A program made the position numbers and the translations under genes. A stretch of DNA of 45,166 nucleotides from Tritrichomonas foetus. Taxonomy: Eukaryota > Parabasalia > Tritrichomonadida > Tritrichomonadidae. Under the pieces are notes generated by a model. It was not told the DNA's origin. It saw nothing but the letters and a program-made list of their open reading frames with translations, and ran no database searches. The stretch spans positions 17,749 to 62,914 of the forward strand of contig MLAK01000787.1 of NCBI GenBank assembly GCA_001839685.1. Reading direction: 5' to 3'. Positions 9,187 to 20,300 of this stretch are shown piece by piece. Within the stretch, counting starts at the first letter, position 1; each line of letters starts with the position of its first letter.

Positions 9187-10566
9187 ATGAGGCCGTTTAA
9201 AATATATACTAATTTCCTGATGGAGTCATATAAAACCAGTCCTATTTCAAAATTTAAAGACCAAAAAGATGTATTCACACGGGAAAGTGGTATGGCGTCA
9301 GAATCAGAAGTCATGGAAAAAATTATTGATGAACTTTTGCAAAATGAAACTTTCAATTTTGAATTATTAACAAAAATGTGTAAAATGATAGAAGAAGTTT
9401 CTAGTGAATCTTTTCCATCTAACATTTCTTCTGAAAAAGTTACTGCTATTTTACGTAAGTTTTACGAAACACAAGAAGAATCATTAGAAATGTGTTTAAT
9501 TCAAATCATTGTTGGTTTTTCTTATTTTGAAGAATATATTCCAATTCTTATTCAAGAGGAGTTTCACACTTTTATTTTCCAAAAAATCAACACCCAATCA
9601 TCAAGTAGCTATAATGGATTGAAAGTTCTTGCTAATATATGTGAATTTTTAGAAGATCCAATTATTACACTCAGAATGATTTGTTCAATTCTCCCAAATA
9701 TAGGATGTTTTCCTGATTTTTCGATTTTTGATTACTGGTTACAATTTTTACTCAACTACATCAAAAGTGAAACTTCTACAGAGGAAGAAATACAATTAAT
9801 AATTGACACACTTTCAATTTTCCTAACACATTTTGATAATTTTGATGAAGCAAATGGACCTTTTTCTATTTTATCATGTTTTTCATATATTAGGCTATTT
9901 TGGATCATGATCCAAATTATTTCTTACCCACAAGAATTTGATATTGATTACATCATTAATCATTCACTTTTTAAACGAAAAAGAGCATTCTTATATTATG
10001 AATTTGATGATAATCTTCCAACTGCTTTTCTAACGCTTGCAGGTTCATTAATTTCAAAGAAAATGAATGCTTTTGATATTCATATTGATGATTTAGCGCC
10101 ACTTTTTCGATCAACAAATTCTGTTATTTTATCTGCATCGATTTGGCTCATTACTAAAATGATTGAAAGTGATCGAGAATTTGTTGAAGAATTAGAACGA
10201 TTCAATTTTTCCATTTTTCGAGAAGCTTATAATTCAATTTTTTCAGTTAAAGAAGAAATAGCTTACTTATATCAAAGTTTTTTAGATGCTTTATATCCAA
10301 ATGAATTTTATAGCTTCTTTCAATATAATAGTGACCTTTTAATCGAATTTTTTGATTTGGATAACAATGATATAAACATTCACCAAATTCAGTTTTTTTA
10401 TGATTTATTAAATAATTTGACAGCTGATCCAGAAAAGCAGCAAGAAGTGATTAAATTTCTCAATGATAAAGATTTTATTGGAATAATGAATGAACTTATT
10501 GATAAAAATGAGGATGAAATAATTACTGCTCAACTACATCAATTATTAGATTTTTTCACACCATAA
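9187..10566 (+). CDS. Helical-repeat (HEAT/armadillo-like) hypothetical protein
   Basis: This 459-residue protein has no recognised family. From about residue 70 it is built of paired amphipathic helices with acidic, Phe/Ile/Leu-rich faces (LIIDTLSIFLTHFDNF, SVILSASIWLITKMI, FFYDLLNNLTAD), as in armadillo or HEAT solenoids. The spacing resembles the small importin-alpha-like solenoid proteins that are common in trichomonads, but no signature settles it. The first ATG is at 9187; a TCATAA sequence at 9179-9184 could serve as initiator. A second ATG at 9220 would also fit the conserved-looking part. The frame continues upstream only through a TTG at 9127. The stop reads TAAA. It probably acts as a protein-binding scaffold; that is inference. 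Confidence 0.75.
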   Translation: MRPFKIYTNFLMESYKTSPISKFKDQKDVFTRESGMASESEVMEKIIDELLQNETFNFELLTKMCKMIEEVSSESFPSNISSEKVTAILRKFYETQEESLEMCLIQIIVGFSYFEEYIPILIQEEFHTFIFQKINTQSSSSYNGLKVLANICEFLEDPIITLRMICSILPNIGCFPDFSIFDYWLQFLLNYIKSETSTEEEIQLIIDTLSIFLTHFDNFDEANGPFSILSCFSYIRLFWIMIQIISYPQEFDIDYIINHSLFKRKRAFLYYEFDDNLPTAFLTLAGSLISKKMNAFDIHIDDLAPLFRSTNSVILSASIWLITKMIESDREFVEELERFNFSIFREAYNSIFSVKEEIAYLYQSFLDALYPNEFYSFFQYNSDLLIEFFDLDNNDINIHQIQFFYDLLNNLTADPEKQQEVIKFLNDKDFIGIMNELIDKNEDEIITAQLHQLLDFFTP

Positions 10567-10933
10567 AATGATGATGTTGATATTTCATAATGAATATTTT
10601 GTGATCAATAATCCTAGTAATATTCTATTTTGTTTGAATAAAATAATATTATCATGTTTTTCAAATATTGCTTTTTTTATTCTCTGAAACGAAACATATT
10701 GTAAGCATCTCTGTTATTATTATGATGTAATATTTTGACCATGATGAAGAATACCCTCATTTCTGTAGTCATAGCTATCAATAATAATTCATTAGATCTA
10801 ATTAACTATCCATATTGTGTATCAATGGAAATGATCATAAGAATATGATTTTGACACAAAACTGGTGTTAATCAGAATAGTTATATATGTAAGGAAGGAA
10901 AAAGGAGATGTAGTTTGCATGAAATAATGGAGT
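10567..10933. other. Convergent intergenic spacer, no features seen
   Basis: A 367-bp AT-rich spacer between the ends of the helical-repeat gene and the Rab gene. I see no coding sequence, no RNA gene and no strong repeat. Confidence 0.6.
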
Positions 10934-11548
10934 TTAACAACAAGAATTTTTTTTTGAATGCTTATCTTTTGAATAATCTTCAGCTGTGATTTTAATTGAT
11001 TTTTCTGAAATTTCTTCAGGTTTTTCAGTTTGATCCATATATGTTTTACCAATCAAATAAAGGAAAGTTTCAAATCCTTCAGCTGTTTTGGCACTGACTT
11101 CGTGATATGGAATGTGGTACTTTCTGGCCTTTTCCATACCTTCATTTCGCGTCACTTCACGTTCATCAGCTAGGTCGATCTTATTGGCGATTAAAAATAT
11201 GAGGATATTTGGATCGGCTTTATCATTCAAACTTTTTATCCATTCGTCAACAGCAGCAAATGACTTTTGATCGAGAACCGAAAATATACACAAGGCGACG
11301 TGTGCGCCACGGAAATACATCGGAGCTATTCCGCGGTACTTTTCTTGGCCTGCAGTGTCCCAGATTTGAAATGTGATATCGTGTCCATCGATGGTGGTTT
11401 TCTTTGTCGAATAAGTCGTGCCTAAAGTTGAACATACATTTTCTTCGTAGTGGTCGTTCACGATTCTGTCGGTAATACTTGTTTTCCCTACGGATGATTC
11501 GCCGACCATCACGATTTTGATGTCCATTTCTTGATCAGGATTTGTCAT
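10934..11548 (-). CDS. Rab-family small GTPase
   Basis: This 204-residue Rab would control vesicle targeting on internal membranes. All nucleotide-binding motifs are present: P-loop GESSVGKTS (about 16-24), switch I threonine in STLGTTYST, G3 WDTAGQEKYRG with the catalytic Gln intact, G4 NKID and G5 SAKT. The RabF-like segment YFRGAHVALCIFSV is typical of the family. The C-terminus ends in a double cysteine (NSCC) for geranylgeranylation. The N-terminal eight residues precede the fold by the normal distance. Subfamily is uncertain; it looks nearest the Rab5/21/22 endocytic group by general pattern. The coding sequence is clearly more GC-rich in its 5' half than at its 3' end. No clear initiator is seen before the ATG. 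The stop reads TAAA. Confidence 0.92.
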   Translation of the reverse strand: MTNPDQEMDIKIVMVGESSVGKTSITDRIVNDHYEENVCSTLGTTYSTKKTTIDGHDITFQIWDTAGQEKYRGIAPMYFRGAHVALCIFSVLDQKSFAAVDEWIKSLNDKADPNILIFLIANKIDLADEREVTRNEGMEKARKYHIPYHEVSAKTAEGFETFLYLIGKTYMDQTEKPEEISEKSIKITAEDYSKDKHSKKNSCC

Positions 11549-11940
11549 GTTGGTAGAAAAAGCGATAAAAAGATTTTCGAGAATAAAATTGATGACCGTT
11601 TATTCAATTTTCCACCTTTTCTTTCAATTTTTATGGTCATTTTATATCAATTGAATTTAGATTGTTAGAACGAAAACTTATTCACAAAAATCAGGAATCA
11701 TTATTCAATTTTCTGAATTGCTACTTTTCTGTATCGATTGTATTTCATATCACATATATTTCAAATCCTAATTTTTTGCTCTGTTTTCATATAACATGTC
11801 ATTTTGTTAATTCCTTTCAAATAAATAAATTTATTCTTCACAATACAATAAGTGAAAAGAAATAAATAAATTAAAAATTAAAATAGGGCTTAGATTTGAT
11901 TTACTAACATACAAATATTTCACATGATTTCCTAAATTCT
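11549..11940. other. Intergenic spacer, promoter of Rab and 3' end of CFAP58
   Basis: A 392-bp AT-rich spacer between two minus-strand genes. It should contain the Rab promoter and the CFAP58 3' end. No coding sequence or clear motif is seen. Confidence 0.5.
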
Positions 11941-14547
11941 TTAGGATAAGGAAATACCGATGTTTAGTTCGTCCAAAACGGCCTGTTGATCCTGTAACTC
12001 CTGTTTTCTCTTTAAGTCCTTCTTCTTCTGTCTGATCCATTTTGTTCTTTCAGAGATCAGCTCTGTCTGTACATCAGCGAGTTCTTTTCTGTACTCCTTC
12101 ACAACATCTCTGTACATTTCTAATTGAGCAGTAATTTGGTCGAGATTGAATTTTTCTTCTTTACACCTTCCTTTGAATTCATTTACTCTCTGCTCAACTT
12201 CAAGTCCAGGCTTCCTTCTTAATTGTGCTGAAAGTTCCATGTATTGACTTTCTTTCTCTTTAATGAGTTCTTGAAGATCACTGACTTCTTTAGTTCTAGC
12301 AACTAAATCAGCCTGCAACTCCTGATATCTTTTCAGTTTTTCAAAGCGAACAGGATCAGAGCTTTCAAGAAGTGTCCAACGATGAATATTAATTGGAATT
12401 TTCAGTTCGTCTTCCATTGCAGCCCTTTCAGCTTTCAATTGCATCAATTCTTTTTGCATGTGATGAATAGTTTCACGTTTTTCTCGAAGTTGTCCATCAA
12501 TTCTAGAAAGCTCCGTTAATTTTTCTTGATCAGCTTGAAGTTGGGCACGAATTCGAGAAATCTCTATTTCTTTAACATCATAATCAATTTCACCACGATG
12601 ACATTGATTTTTAATAACTTGAAGTTTTTCTTTTAATTGACCAAGTTCGATTTCTTTTTGAACGTTTTGATTGCTCATATGATCACGTTCTTTTTTAACT
12701 GATGATAGTTTTTTCTCATCATTATTTAATTGCTGCTCAGCATCTTTAATAGTTTGATCAAGTTTGCTTAACTCACCTTCATGTGCAATAATTGCTCTTT
12801 GTGCAGTTTGTGCATCAATTTGAACTTCAGTGAGTTTTTCACGAAGTCTTCCATCATCATCATTAACTTTATCAAGTGCATGTTTATCAAGGAACCTTTC
12901 TTTATCTTTCCTTTTAATATCATCTTTATGTTGTTCAATTGCGAATTTCATTCGAGCGAACATTGATTCCAATTGCTTAATTTCTGCCTCAACTTCTTTG
13001 ACTTTCTTGGCGGCAATTTCACGCTCACCACGAACTTGTTCATAAAGAGCCTGTTGTTGATGAACTTTTTTATCACTTTCAATGATTTCTGCATTCTTAA
13101 TTTGAACTTTTTGTTCAATATCCTTTAAAATATCTTGAGCATGAAGATATTGGCTCGTTGCTGCGGATAATTCTTCACTGTATCGTTCTCTATCATTTTC
13201 AATTGAGAATATCTTCTTTTGTGTATCTTGAAGATGTGTTTTAATGATTGATATTTCACAATCAATATTATGTGCTTGATTTTTATAAAGTTGAAGTAAA
13301 GTTTCAGCTGTTGTTTGTTTTTGAATTTCACCTTCTTTCTTCTTGAGCTTAGAATTTTCATCTCTAGCGCATGAATCGATTTGTTTTCTAGTTAATTCAC
13401 CTTCACGACGAAGTGATTCAATTCTTGCCTCAGTTGAATCAACTTTATTTCGAACAGCATCACTTTCTTTTCTTAATTGTTCAAATTGATCTTGTAATTC
13501 TTGTTGTTTTATTCTGACTCTTTCTCTTTCATTTTCTTTTTGCTGTGATTGATGTTGTAATTGTTTAATAATGTTATCTTTTTCTTGACGTGATTGTTCA
13601 TTTGCTTTAATTTCTTCGTCAATTGACTGAATGGCTTGAGCCAAATTATCAAGATCTTTTTGAAGCTTGAGACATCTTTCGTTTGCTTCGGATTTGTCTT
13701 GTTTTGATGATTCAAATCTTCTTTTTTGTTCGCGAACTTTCTTTTCAAGCTGACGAACAGCCTCTTGTTCTTGATTAACCTCTGTCAGTCTTTCTTTAAG
13801 TGTTTGCTGTGCATCTTTTAGACGTAATCTTGTTGTTTCACGATCTCGTTCGAGATCGAATAGTCTTTGTTGTTCCATTTGGCCTTCTTTATGTTTGGCT
13901 TCTAACATTTCTTCGATTCTTTTTAATTCTTGGAATGAGTCCGCGATATCTTTTTCTTTGGCATCAAGCTTTTCATTCGCATTTCTGTTGGCTTCCTGAA
14001 GTTGGGGAATCTGATTTACAAGATCTTCGTGCTCTTTTGTGAGTTCGACCCTTCGATTTTTGAGTTGTTTGAGAAAATCCTTTTGGCCGCGTTCGTCAGC
14101 GACACACTGTTCAAGCTCACTTTCGTATCCATTAATTTCAGAAGTAATCATAGCGTTTTCTTCCATTGCTTCCTTTAAAATAACTTGGTTATCGTTTAAA
14201 ATGGCTTGCTTCTTATCGCGCTCATCGTTGAGGTTTGCTATTGACCTAGAATCTTCCTCGCTGAGTTTTGAGACTGTCCTGACCTTCGCTTTGTTTCCAA
14301 CAATTTCCGATTCTAAAACACGACATTTTTCAATATAACGTGCCTGGTTGGTCATTGATTTTTGTAAAATACCGAAAAGTTTGGCATATTCGTGTCTGAA
14401 TGGTTCGAGTGGAGAGTCTTTCGAAATTTCATGATTGAGCTCGTGGAAATCGTGCTGGAGATCGGTAAAAACGGTTTGACTGAACTCTGCTAATTGTTGT
14501 TGGGCATCTGAAACAGACGATTGTTGTTGCTGTTGTCCATCAGTCAT
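11941..14547 (-). CDS. CFAP58: CFAP58 (cilia- and flagella-associated protein 58)
   Basis: This 868-residue coiled-coil protein is very close in length to the animal and algal CFAP58 proteins (about 870). CFAP58 is an axoneme-associated protein needed for normal flagella. A short Gln/Ser-rich N-terminus leads into continuous coiled coil. The diagnostic feature is the C-terminal motif ELKIPINIHRW followed by LLESSDP (about residues 712-730), and a further helical tail with LRRKPGLEVEQ, LEMYRDVVKEYRKEL and RTKWIRQKKK, all in the order expected for CFAP58/CCDC147. The N-terminal segment with EFSQTVFTDLQHDF and HEYAKLFGILQKS also fits the family. The first ATG (14547) is used. No clear TCA initiator precedes it. 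It lies divergent to a small acidic protein gene. The stop reads TAAA. Confidence 0.88.
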   Translation of the reverse strand: MTDGQQQQQSSVSDAQQQLAEFSQTVFTDLQHDFHELNHEISKDSPLEPFRHEYAKLFGILQKSMTNQARYIEKCRVLESEIVGNKAKVRTVSKLSEEDSRSIANLNDERDKKQAILNDNQVILKEAMEENAMITSEINGYESELEQCVADERGQKDFLKQLKNRRVELTKEHEDLVNQIPQLQEANRNANEKLDAKEKDIADSFQELKRIEEMLEAKHKEGQMEQQRLFDLERDRETTRLRLKDAQQTLKERLTEVNQEQEAVRQLEKKVREQKRRFESSKQDKSEANERCLKLQKDLDNLAQAIQSIDEEIKANEQSRQEKDNIIKQLQHQSQQKENERERVRIKQQELQDQFEQLRKESDAVRNKVDSTEARIESLRREGELTRKQIDSCARDENSKLKKKEGEIQKQTTAETLLQLYKNQAHNIDCEISIIKTHLQDTQKKIFSIENDRERYSEELSAATSQYLHAQDILKDIEQKVQIKNAEIIESDKKVHQQQALYEQVRGEREIAAKKVKEVEAEIKQLESMFARMKFAIEQHKDDIKRKDKERFLDKHALDKVNDDDGRLREKLTEVQIDAQTAQRAIIAHEGELSKLDQTIKDAEQQLNNDEKKLSSVKKERDHMSNQNVQKEIELGQLKEKLQVIKNQCHRGEIDYDVKEIEISRIRAQLQADQEKLTELSRIDGQLREKRETIHHMQKELMQLKAERAAMEDELKIPINIHRWTLLESSDPVRFEKLKRYQELQADLVARTKEVSDLQELIKEKESQYMELSAQLRRKPGLEVEQRVNEFKGRCKEEKFNLDQITAQLEMYRDVVKEYRKELADVQTELISERTKWIRQKKKDLKRKQELQDQQAVLDELNIGISLS

Positions 14548-14768
14548 TTGTCAACTATTCAGATGTAAAATTAAATCTTCTTTAGATTATAACGAATATA
14601 TTCATTCAAAAATTAGGGTGTGCCCCGAAATGTATCGTCAATATTCTGTTCATAAATTAACGTACACATTACATTCAAATTTTTATATACAAAAGACACA
14701 CAGAATAAGTGGTCAATATAAATGACTAGATTATCAAGGAGACCGTTTATTATGGAAATAATCGTCGA
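14548..14768. promoter_or_regulatory. Short divergent promoter region
   Basis: This 221-bp spacer separates the divergent CFAP58 and small acidic protein genes and must carry the CFAP58 promoter. On the plus strand an upstream ATG (14753) opens a six-codon frame that ends at a TGA overlapping the ATG at 14769, so a plus transcript starting further up would carry a minimal upstream ORF. Confidence 0.4.
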
Positions 14769-15005
14769 ATGAGTAACACAAAGAAACTATACACCGAAAC
14801 AGAAACCGATATTGTTTGGATCCAAGATCGCCTCGATAGCTTGAAGGGTCTTTTTTCAAAGACAGACAATGACGAAATTTCAAGGGAAGAAAATGATTTT
14901 CATGAAGATACAGATCTCAGTGAAGAAGACGAAAATGACGTAATTAAAAACAGTCCATTCATATTTCTCGAGAAGGAAATGGAATTAAATCGAAGAAATT
15001 CGTAA
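14769..15005 (+). CDS. Small acidic hypothetical protein
   Basis: This 78-residue protein is not recognised. It begins MSNTKKLYTETETDIVWIQDRLDS, likely a short amphipathic helix, then becomes strongly acidic (SREENDFHEDTDLSEEDENDV) and ends in a mixed-charge helix (FLEKEMELNRRNS). There are no cysteines, membrane segments or known motifs. Composition is unlike the surrounding AT-rich noncoding DNA: several GC-containing codons, few long A/T runs, and a sensible start. That, and its position divergent to CFAP58, make a real gene more likely than chance. No initiator motif is clear and there is an overlapping short upstream ATG, so the start is uncertain. Confidence 0.55.
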   Translation: MSNTKKLYTETETDIVWIQDRLDSLKGLFSKTDNDEISREENDFHEDTDLSEEDENDVIKNSPFIFLEKEMELNRRNS

Positions 15006-15625
15006 TCAACACCATCAATTATATATAAATATCTGTGTATAGTAAACATATTATATAATAATTTCTTTATGTTAATGATGATATAATAGTTATATCAGAT
15101 TATAATATTCTTATGGAATAAACCTTGTTGTTTTTTTGAATTTTCGATTTCATTGAAATAATCCTATGTCATTACAACTTAACAGCTGATTAGATATGAT
15201 TATTATCATGTTTCAGTCTATTCAGAACAAAAATGATATATTTTGTTGATATTTGTTAGTTGATGGATATCACCAATTATATCAGTGCTTATCTTTGGAA
15301 TGTGTATCTACAAGTTGTAGACTACAACTGTTATTTGAGGTGAAATAAGAGTCATTGACATTTTCAAGTTTTTTTTTTTTCCAATAAAAAAAGCAATTTA
15401 AAAAATCTATAATTTAAATTTATGACGTTTATTTCCAATATTGAGATTATTTAAATGATTTATTTTATTTTTCAGAAATTATTGATTGAAATTTCAGTGT
15501 GGATTCAATTTTTTCAGTTGACTGGATTATTCATTTTTTTCTTGGCATCATTTCATCCATGGAATTTTGTACTATTTTCATCAATAATGAAATCTATTCC
15601 ATTTTTCCTTTCAGATCTGGCAATC

Positions 15626-15644
15626 GTAAAATTGCCAATTTTAC
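15626..15644. repeat. 19-bp near-palindrome
   Basis: GTAAAATTGCCAATTTTAC is self-complementary except for its central base. It stands alone in AT-rich noncoding DNA. In such composition short palindromes arise by chance, but 9-bp matched arms are somewhat unusual. Confidence 0.45.
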
Positions 15645-16092
15645 CAGTAATAACGAATTACTTTGGTGACCATCATTTATATATTTCCTATATCGACCCT
15701 CAAAATTAAATAAATTATACATAAATTAGACAATCACATGATGCTTAAAAATTCGAAGAAAATATGAGAATCCATTATCAATTTGAGAGAAATTGAAACA
15801 AATTATTCATCACCAGAATATTAAGATTGAGTGAAAAAGCTTGGTGATTCAATTGATGATACTTCTGACATTTTATAAAATATCATGATACCTGCTTTTT
15901 TTCTTTTCATGAATTTGTTTTACTTGAATTTATTCAAAAATTTCATTTATTAAATGAAGAAGAATTCACTTTCCCGATGAAACTGTCAATTTATTTAAAG
16001 TAATCTTTCATCAATGTGAAATCTTAAATCATTGAATTTTATCTACATAACATTATAGATAATATCATCTCATGATTTTGTTTATAGTTTAA

Positions 16093-16314
16093 ATAATTTC
16101 AGACCAGCCAACAAGAATAAATAATGCTATTTTGATTGATCTTTTGGAAAGAGTTGAAAATAACACTAATCACAGTGATGATGATGACAATATTGAAGAT
16201 TTTGCTTGTTTTTGTTCATTAACACTGAGAATTCTTCTATTTAAAAAGGCAAATAACAAATTAATTCCCTTTTTGAATCATTGTATGAATTGCTGTATGA
16301 AATCTACAACTTAA
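16093..16314 (+). pseudogene. Possible gene fragment without start codon
   Basis: This frame is open from the stop at 16090 to 16314 and encodes about 73 residues with protein-like composition: DQPTRINNAILIDLLERVEN, an acidic stretch, a Leu-rich helix and a Cys-containing end (HCMNCCMKSTT). There is no in-frame ATG. It could be the remnant of a gene, a terminal exon, or chance. A weak intron-3'-end-like sequence (ACTAATCACAG, 16165-16175) lies inside it, but no matching donor was found. Family unknown. Confidence 0.25.
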
Positions 16315-17335
16315 TCATTGGCATTTGTATATACAAAATATCTTCTTCTTCATTCCATTGATTGTGCGATTGAATTAATAGAAAAGTCATTAAATATTAG
16401 ATCATTGAATGCACTTCAAAAAAGTTTGATAGTATAAGATTATATGATATATATGATGGCTGTTGCAACAGAAATGGTAATCAAATTTAAGTACCCAAAT
16501 ACTTATGTAAACATTATATACAAATACAAAAAATCTGGATTTTAGATCTGAATGTAATGTCTTTTCTACATGCTTGCTTGATTCCGTTCCATTTCCAATC
16601 ATAAAAATTCATCCTTTGGAAAGCTTTGATGATTTCTCTTTCAATAATTGAAATTATAAATATATTAATAAACAAATAGTATACAATTTATGCTTATTTA
16701 ATTTTTAAAAATCAGATGATAAATATTTAATATTGATAAAACGCGACATTTTCTCAATTGTTGACCTTTGAATGGTTTCCGAAACGATTATAAGGCAGTT
16801 TCAAAAGGACGTGGAGTAACTCTATTAATTGATTTAACTTTGTGATTAACAATTTAAAACCAATGAGTTAAACACATTCGTTGGCTTTGGAAAAAGGATA
16901 AAAAGATATTTTTATGAAAATATACAAGATATTCAGGATAAGTGATCAATATTGTGATTCGAATTGTTCAACCCTTTGACTTCAAGGGAATTTATCAAAC
17001 AATTGTTTATTTTCAAAACATTTGAATTCACCAAACTTATTAAGTTCTATCAAATACTACGTTCAATTGTGTCAATTCTGATCAAACAATCAAATATTTT
17101 ATGGTTTTATTCCTACTAGTTGTTAAAAACTGTTAACCAATGAAAGAACACAAGAATCTAGCTGTGCCACATTTGATGTGGTCTTTAAAAAAAAAGGTTA
17201 TGTGATATCATGATGGCTGTGGGAAGTGAATAGAATTGAGGTTGCTCTCAAATTCATCAATTCTACTCTGACATAAATGAAAATATTCAAATTTAAAATC
17301 AAATTGAAAGAAAATCTATAAAATTTTACATCACC

Positions 17336-20300
17336 ATGTTTGACAATGATTCCTTAAATAAAATAGTTTCCGAACTAATTGATGTCGCTGTTCCTCCTAA
17401 TCAATCACTGAAAGAAGACGATTTTGATTTTTATGTTGAAGATCTACAAGATCAAATTATCAATTATTTTAACTATCATAAATTGGCCGAAGTTCCTCAA
17501 TTTCTCGAAAAACTAGTTAACTATTCTGCGATATTCTCAAAAACGGACGATAAAAAGCGGCGGTATTCAGCGGCTGTTTGTCTCGCCACAATTATCACTC
17601 TTTTCCCATTCGATGATTATATTCCGCAGTTCGAACCGATTGTTGATCAGCTCCTTCGGCCAGGTTTTAAACGTCTTGTTATGGTTGGCGCAATGGTGGT
17701 CGGTCGGATTGGATATTTGAGTGGTCCCAACCGCGATCATTTTATTCATGTCCTTGTTGAGGATTGTGCAAAAACACTTTCTACATCAGGAAAACCTGAA
17801 TCACTTTTTGTTGCATCCATCGTGTTGAAAGAGCTTGCTGCTTCTGCTCCAGAGCACATTTTCAATCTTGGTTCAAGTTTCCATAATACAATTTCGGCTG
17901 GTCTCCAATCACGTGATTCAAATGTTCGTGATATTTGTATTGAGATTGTTGAAATTTTGTTTCAATCTCAATCAGCATCTGTTGGCCTCTTCTTTTTGAC
18001 AGATTTTCTCGATTTGATGAGGAAAGCAGCAGCTAAAAAACTTGCAGATAGTCAAAATGCAGACGAAATTGTTGCAAACTTGAAATTATTACAAATTTTG
18101 TTAAAACAAAGACCGTTTATGACTCCAGCACTTGCTGGTGATTTACTCTTTCCTGTTTGTGCACAAAGAATTACTTCCCCGAATTTTGAAATAATGATGT
18201 ACTCAATTGACACTATTTTGTTCCTTCACAAAAGTGGAACAATCACGACTGAACCATCATTAATTAAAACTATGGTAGATCAATTGTTTTTATTGGCTCC
18301 AAAACAACCAAAAGGAATAGAGAGATTATTTTCTTCGATAATTAGTCATTATCCTGATTTTATTCGAACAAATTTAACTGATTTAATTGATGGGTTTAAT
18401 TTATTGTTAAAAATACCAAAAAATGCAGGACCACCTGTAGTTTTTAAATTAGCTGTAGAAACTATTAAAATTGTTCAAAATTCTGAACAACTTCAATCCC
18501 TTTTCCAAATAATTAATACAATATTAGATCTTTCAACTGTTCCAACTCCAATTCATATTTTAATTCAAGCCCTTAATGAATCAAAACCAGATTGGAATGT
18601 TACATTAAGAAGATATAAACAATATTTAATTCGAATGATTCATGAACTTTTAAGTGAGCCTTCATTAAGGTGGGAAGCTGTTGTTATTTCATTTAATGCA
18701 CTTGATCAAATTCATAATATCTCATATTCTGATGCAGTTATGCTTCACTCGTTAGTAATGAGTGTTAGATTTGTAGAGAATCCTGATTGGCAAATTCGTG
18801 AAAGAGTTGCAACAACAGCTATTCATGTTTTTCACAACAACGTTGATCGAATGCCACTAGAATCCATGAAAAGACTTGTTGATTTATGCGTTGATGATCC
18901 AGTTCGAAGTGTAAGAAAGAAAACTCTATTTTCATTTACCAAAGAAGTTTATCGTTTTCTTGCACAACCTGAAATTATTAATAAGTTTGCGCAATTAGTT
19001 CATGATGAGTCATTTGTGATAAGGAAACATTCAATTGAAATTCTTGGTGAACTTGTTGAAGTTACAAGTGGGTCAATTCTTCGTGAAATGCTTCTAACAA
19101 CTCTCCGTCAACTTCCTGATAAATATAATCCGATTATTCCACCTCGAATATGTGATAATTTCCCGCATTTAATCTGGGCATCACAAAACTTTATTCATTT
19201 ATATGCAAGTGCAATTTTCCAAAGATTCATTAAAATGCTTGATGATCGTTTTAATAAAGCAACTTATAAAGATCCTGCAATTGTTTATATGAATTCTGCT
19301 CAACTGTATAACATTGATGGTTCGATAATTAAAGCACTTTCACGTATTAATGAATTATGTCCAAAAGATGCACCATCTGGACCAATTATTCAAGTTCTTT
19401 CTCATATTCTGATGCAACCTGTCCACCCATGGACAAAAACACACGCTTTAAAGGCACTTAAGAATATTGCACAAGGCGAAGAAGAAGTTGGATATATTAT
19501 GAAGCAATATCCAATTCTTGTTCAATGTCTTTTCAAATTAATTCGTCAAAATACTTCAATTAAACTTGTTACAAAAAGTCTCAAAGTTTTAGGTGCAGTT
19601 GGCTTGAATGAAATTCCACCAGTTATTTCTAAAAAGAAGGATATTTTTATCTTTCGATCATTCTTCACAGGAAGTCATCAATTCAGACGATATTTCATTA
19701 GAATTATTTTTACTGATCTTTTCGAATTATTTGAAGAACCAATGGTTGATGGAAAAAAGAAAACAATTGCTCAAGTTGTAACTGATCTTTTCGTTGCTGA
19801 TCCAGAAAGTGTTGCAACATATATTTCTTCTTGGTTTGCTGTTTTCCTTCCATCTTTCACAAAAGTATCAAATAAGACATTGAAATCATTTTTGAGCTAC
19901 CTAACAACTGTTATAAGTCTCGCAGGCCGATTGATTGTTCCCCATGCCACAACAGTTTTCAGTGCAATTGAAGGACTCTGGAGACAACAATTTACTGTCG
20001 AAGGAAGTCGTGTAATTAGTGCTTTGGTTGAAGCTGCTTATGGACAATGTGATTCAATTCTCCACCTTGTTGTTCCAATTATTTTCCAGCTGTTAAAATT
20101 CAAAGGACAATCATCAGCTTATGAACTTTTCCATCTCCTTCAAATAGTTTCTGATTACACGCCTTCATACTTATCCATTATTGTTCAAGGACTTTCAGAT
20201 ATTGCCGGATCAGCTGAAACACCAGATGCAAGTATTGGATATTGTGTTGAAACGTTACACTTCATTGTTAAAAAATGCGATTGCGTTGAGCATCTTCCAA

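Larger units (their letters stand above)
15006..17335. other. 2.3-kb region without a convincing gene
   Basis: This is the longest gene-poor stretch in the window. It includes a T12 run near 15369, a near-perfect 19-bp palindrome at 15626-15644, and an open frame at 16093-16314 without ATG that could be gene debris. A hydrophobic frame at 15455-15709 and a minus-strand frame at 16402-16602 look like chance. The last ~300 bp should contain the promoter of the TOR-like gene. No RNA gene is recognised, though an unstructured noncoding RNA could not be excluded by eye. Confidence 0.5.

Noticed and set aside
15455..15709. Hydrophobic 84-residue frame
   Set aside because: Phe/Ile-rich composition matches translated AT-rich DNA; there is no initiator, and the apparent membrane segments are irregular.
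16165..16175. Intron 3' end (ACTAATCACAG)
   Set aside because: It resembles the trichomonad branch-acceptor signal ACTAACACACAG, but lacks the full consensus and no GTATGT donor linked to an upstream exon was found.
16402..16602. Minus-strand 66-residue frame
   Set aside because: The first 24 residues look plausible but the rest is Tyr/His/Ile noise; no initiator or homology recognised.
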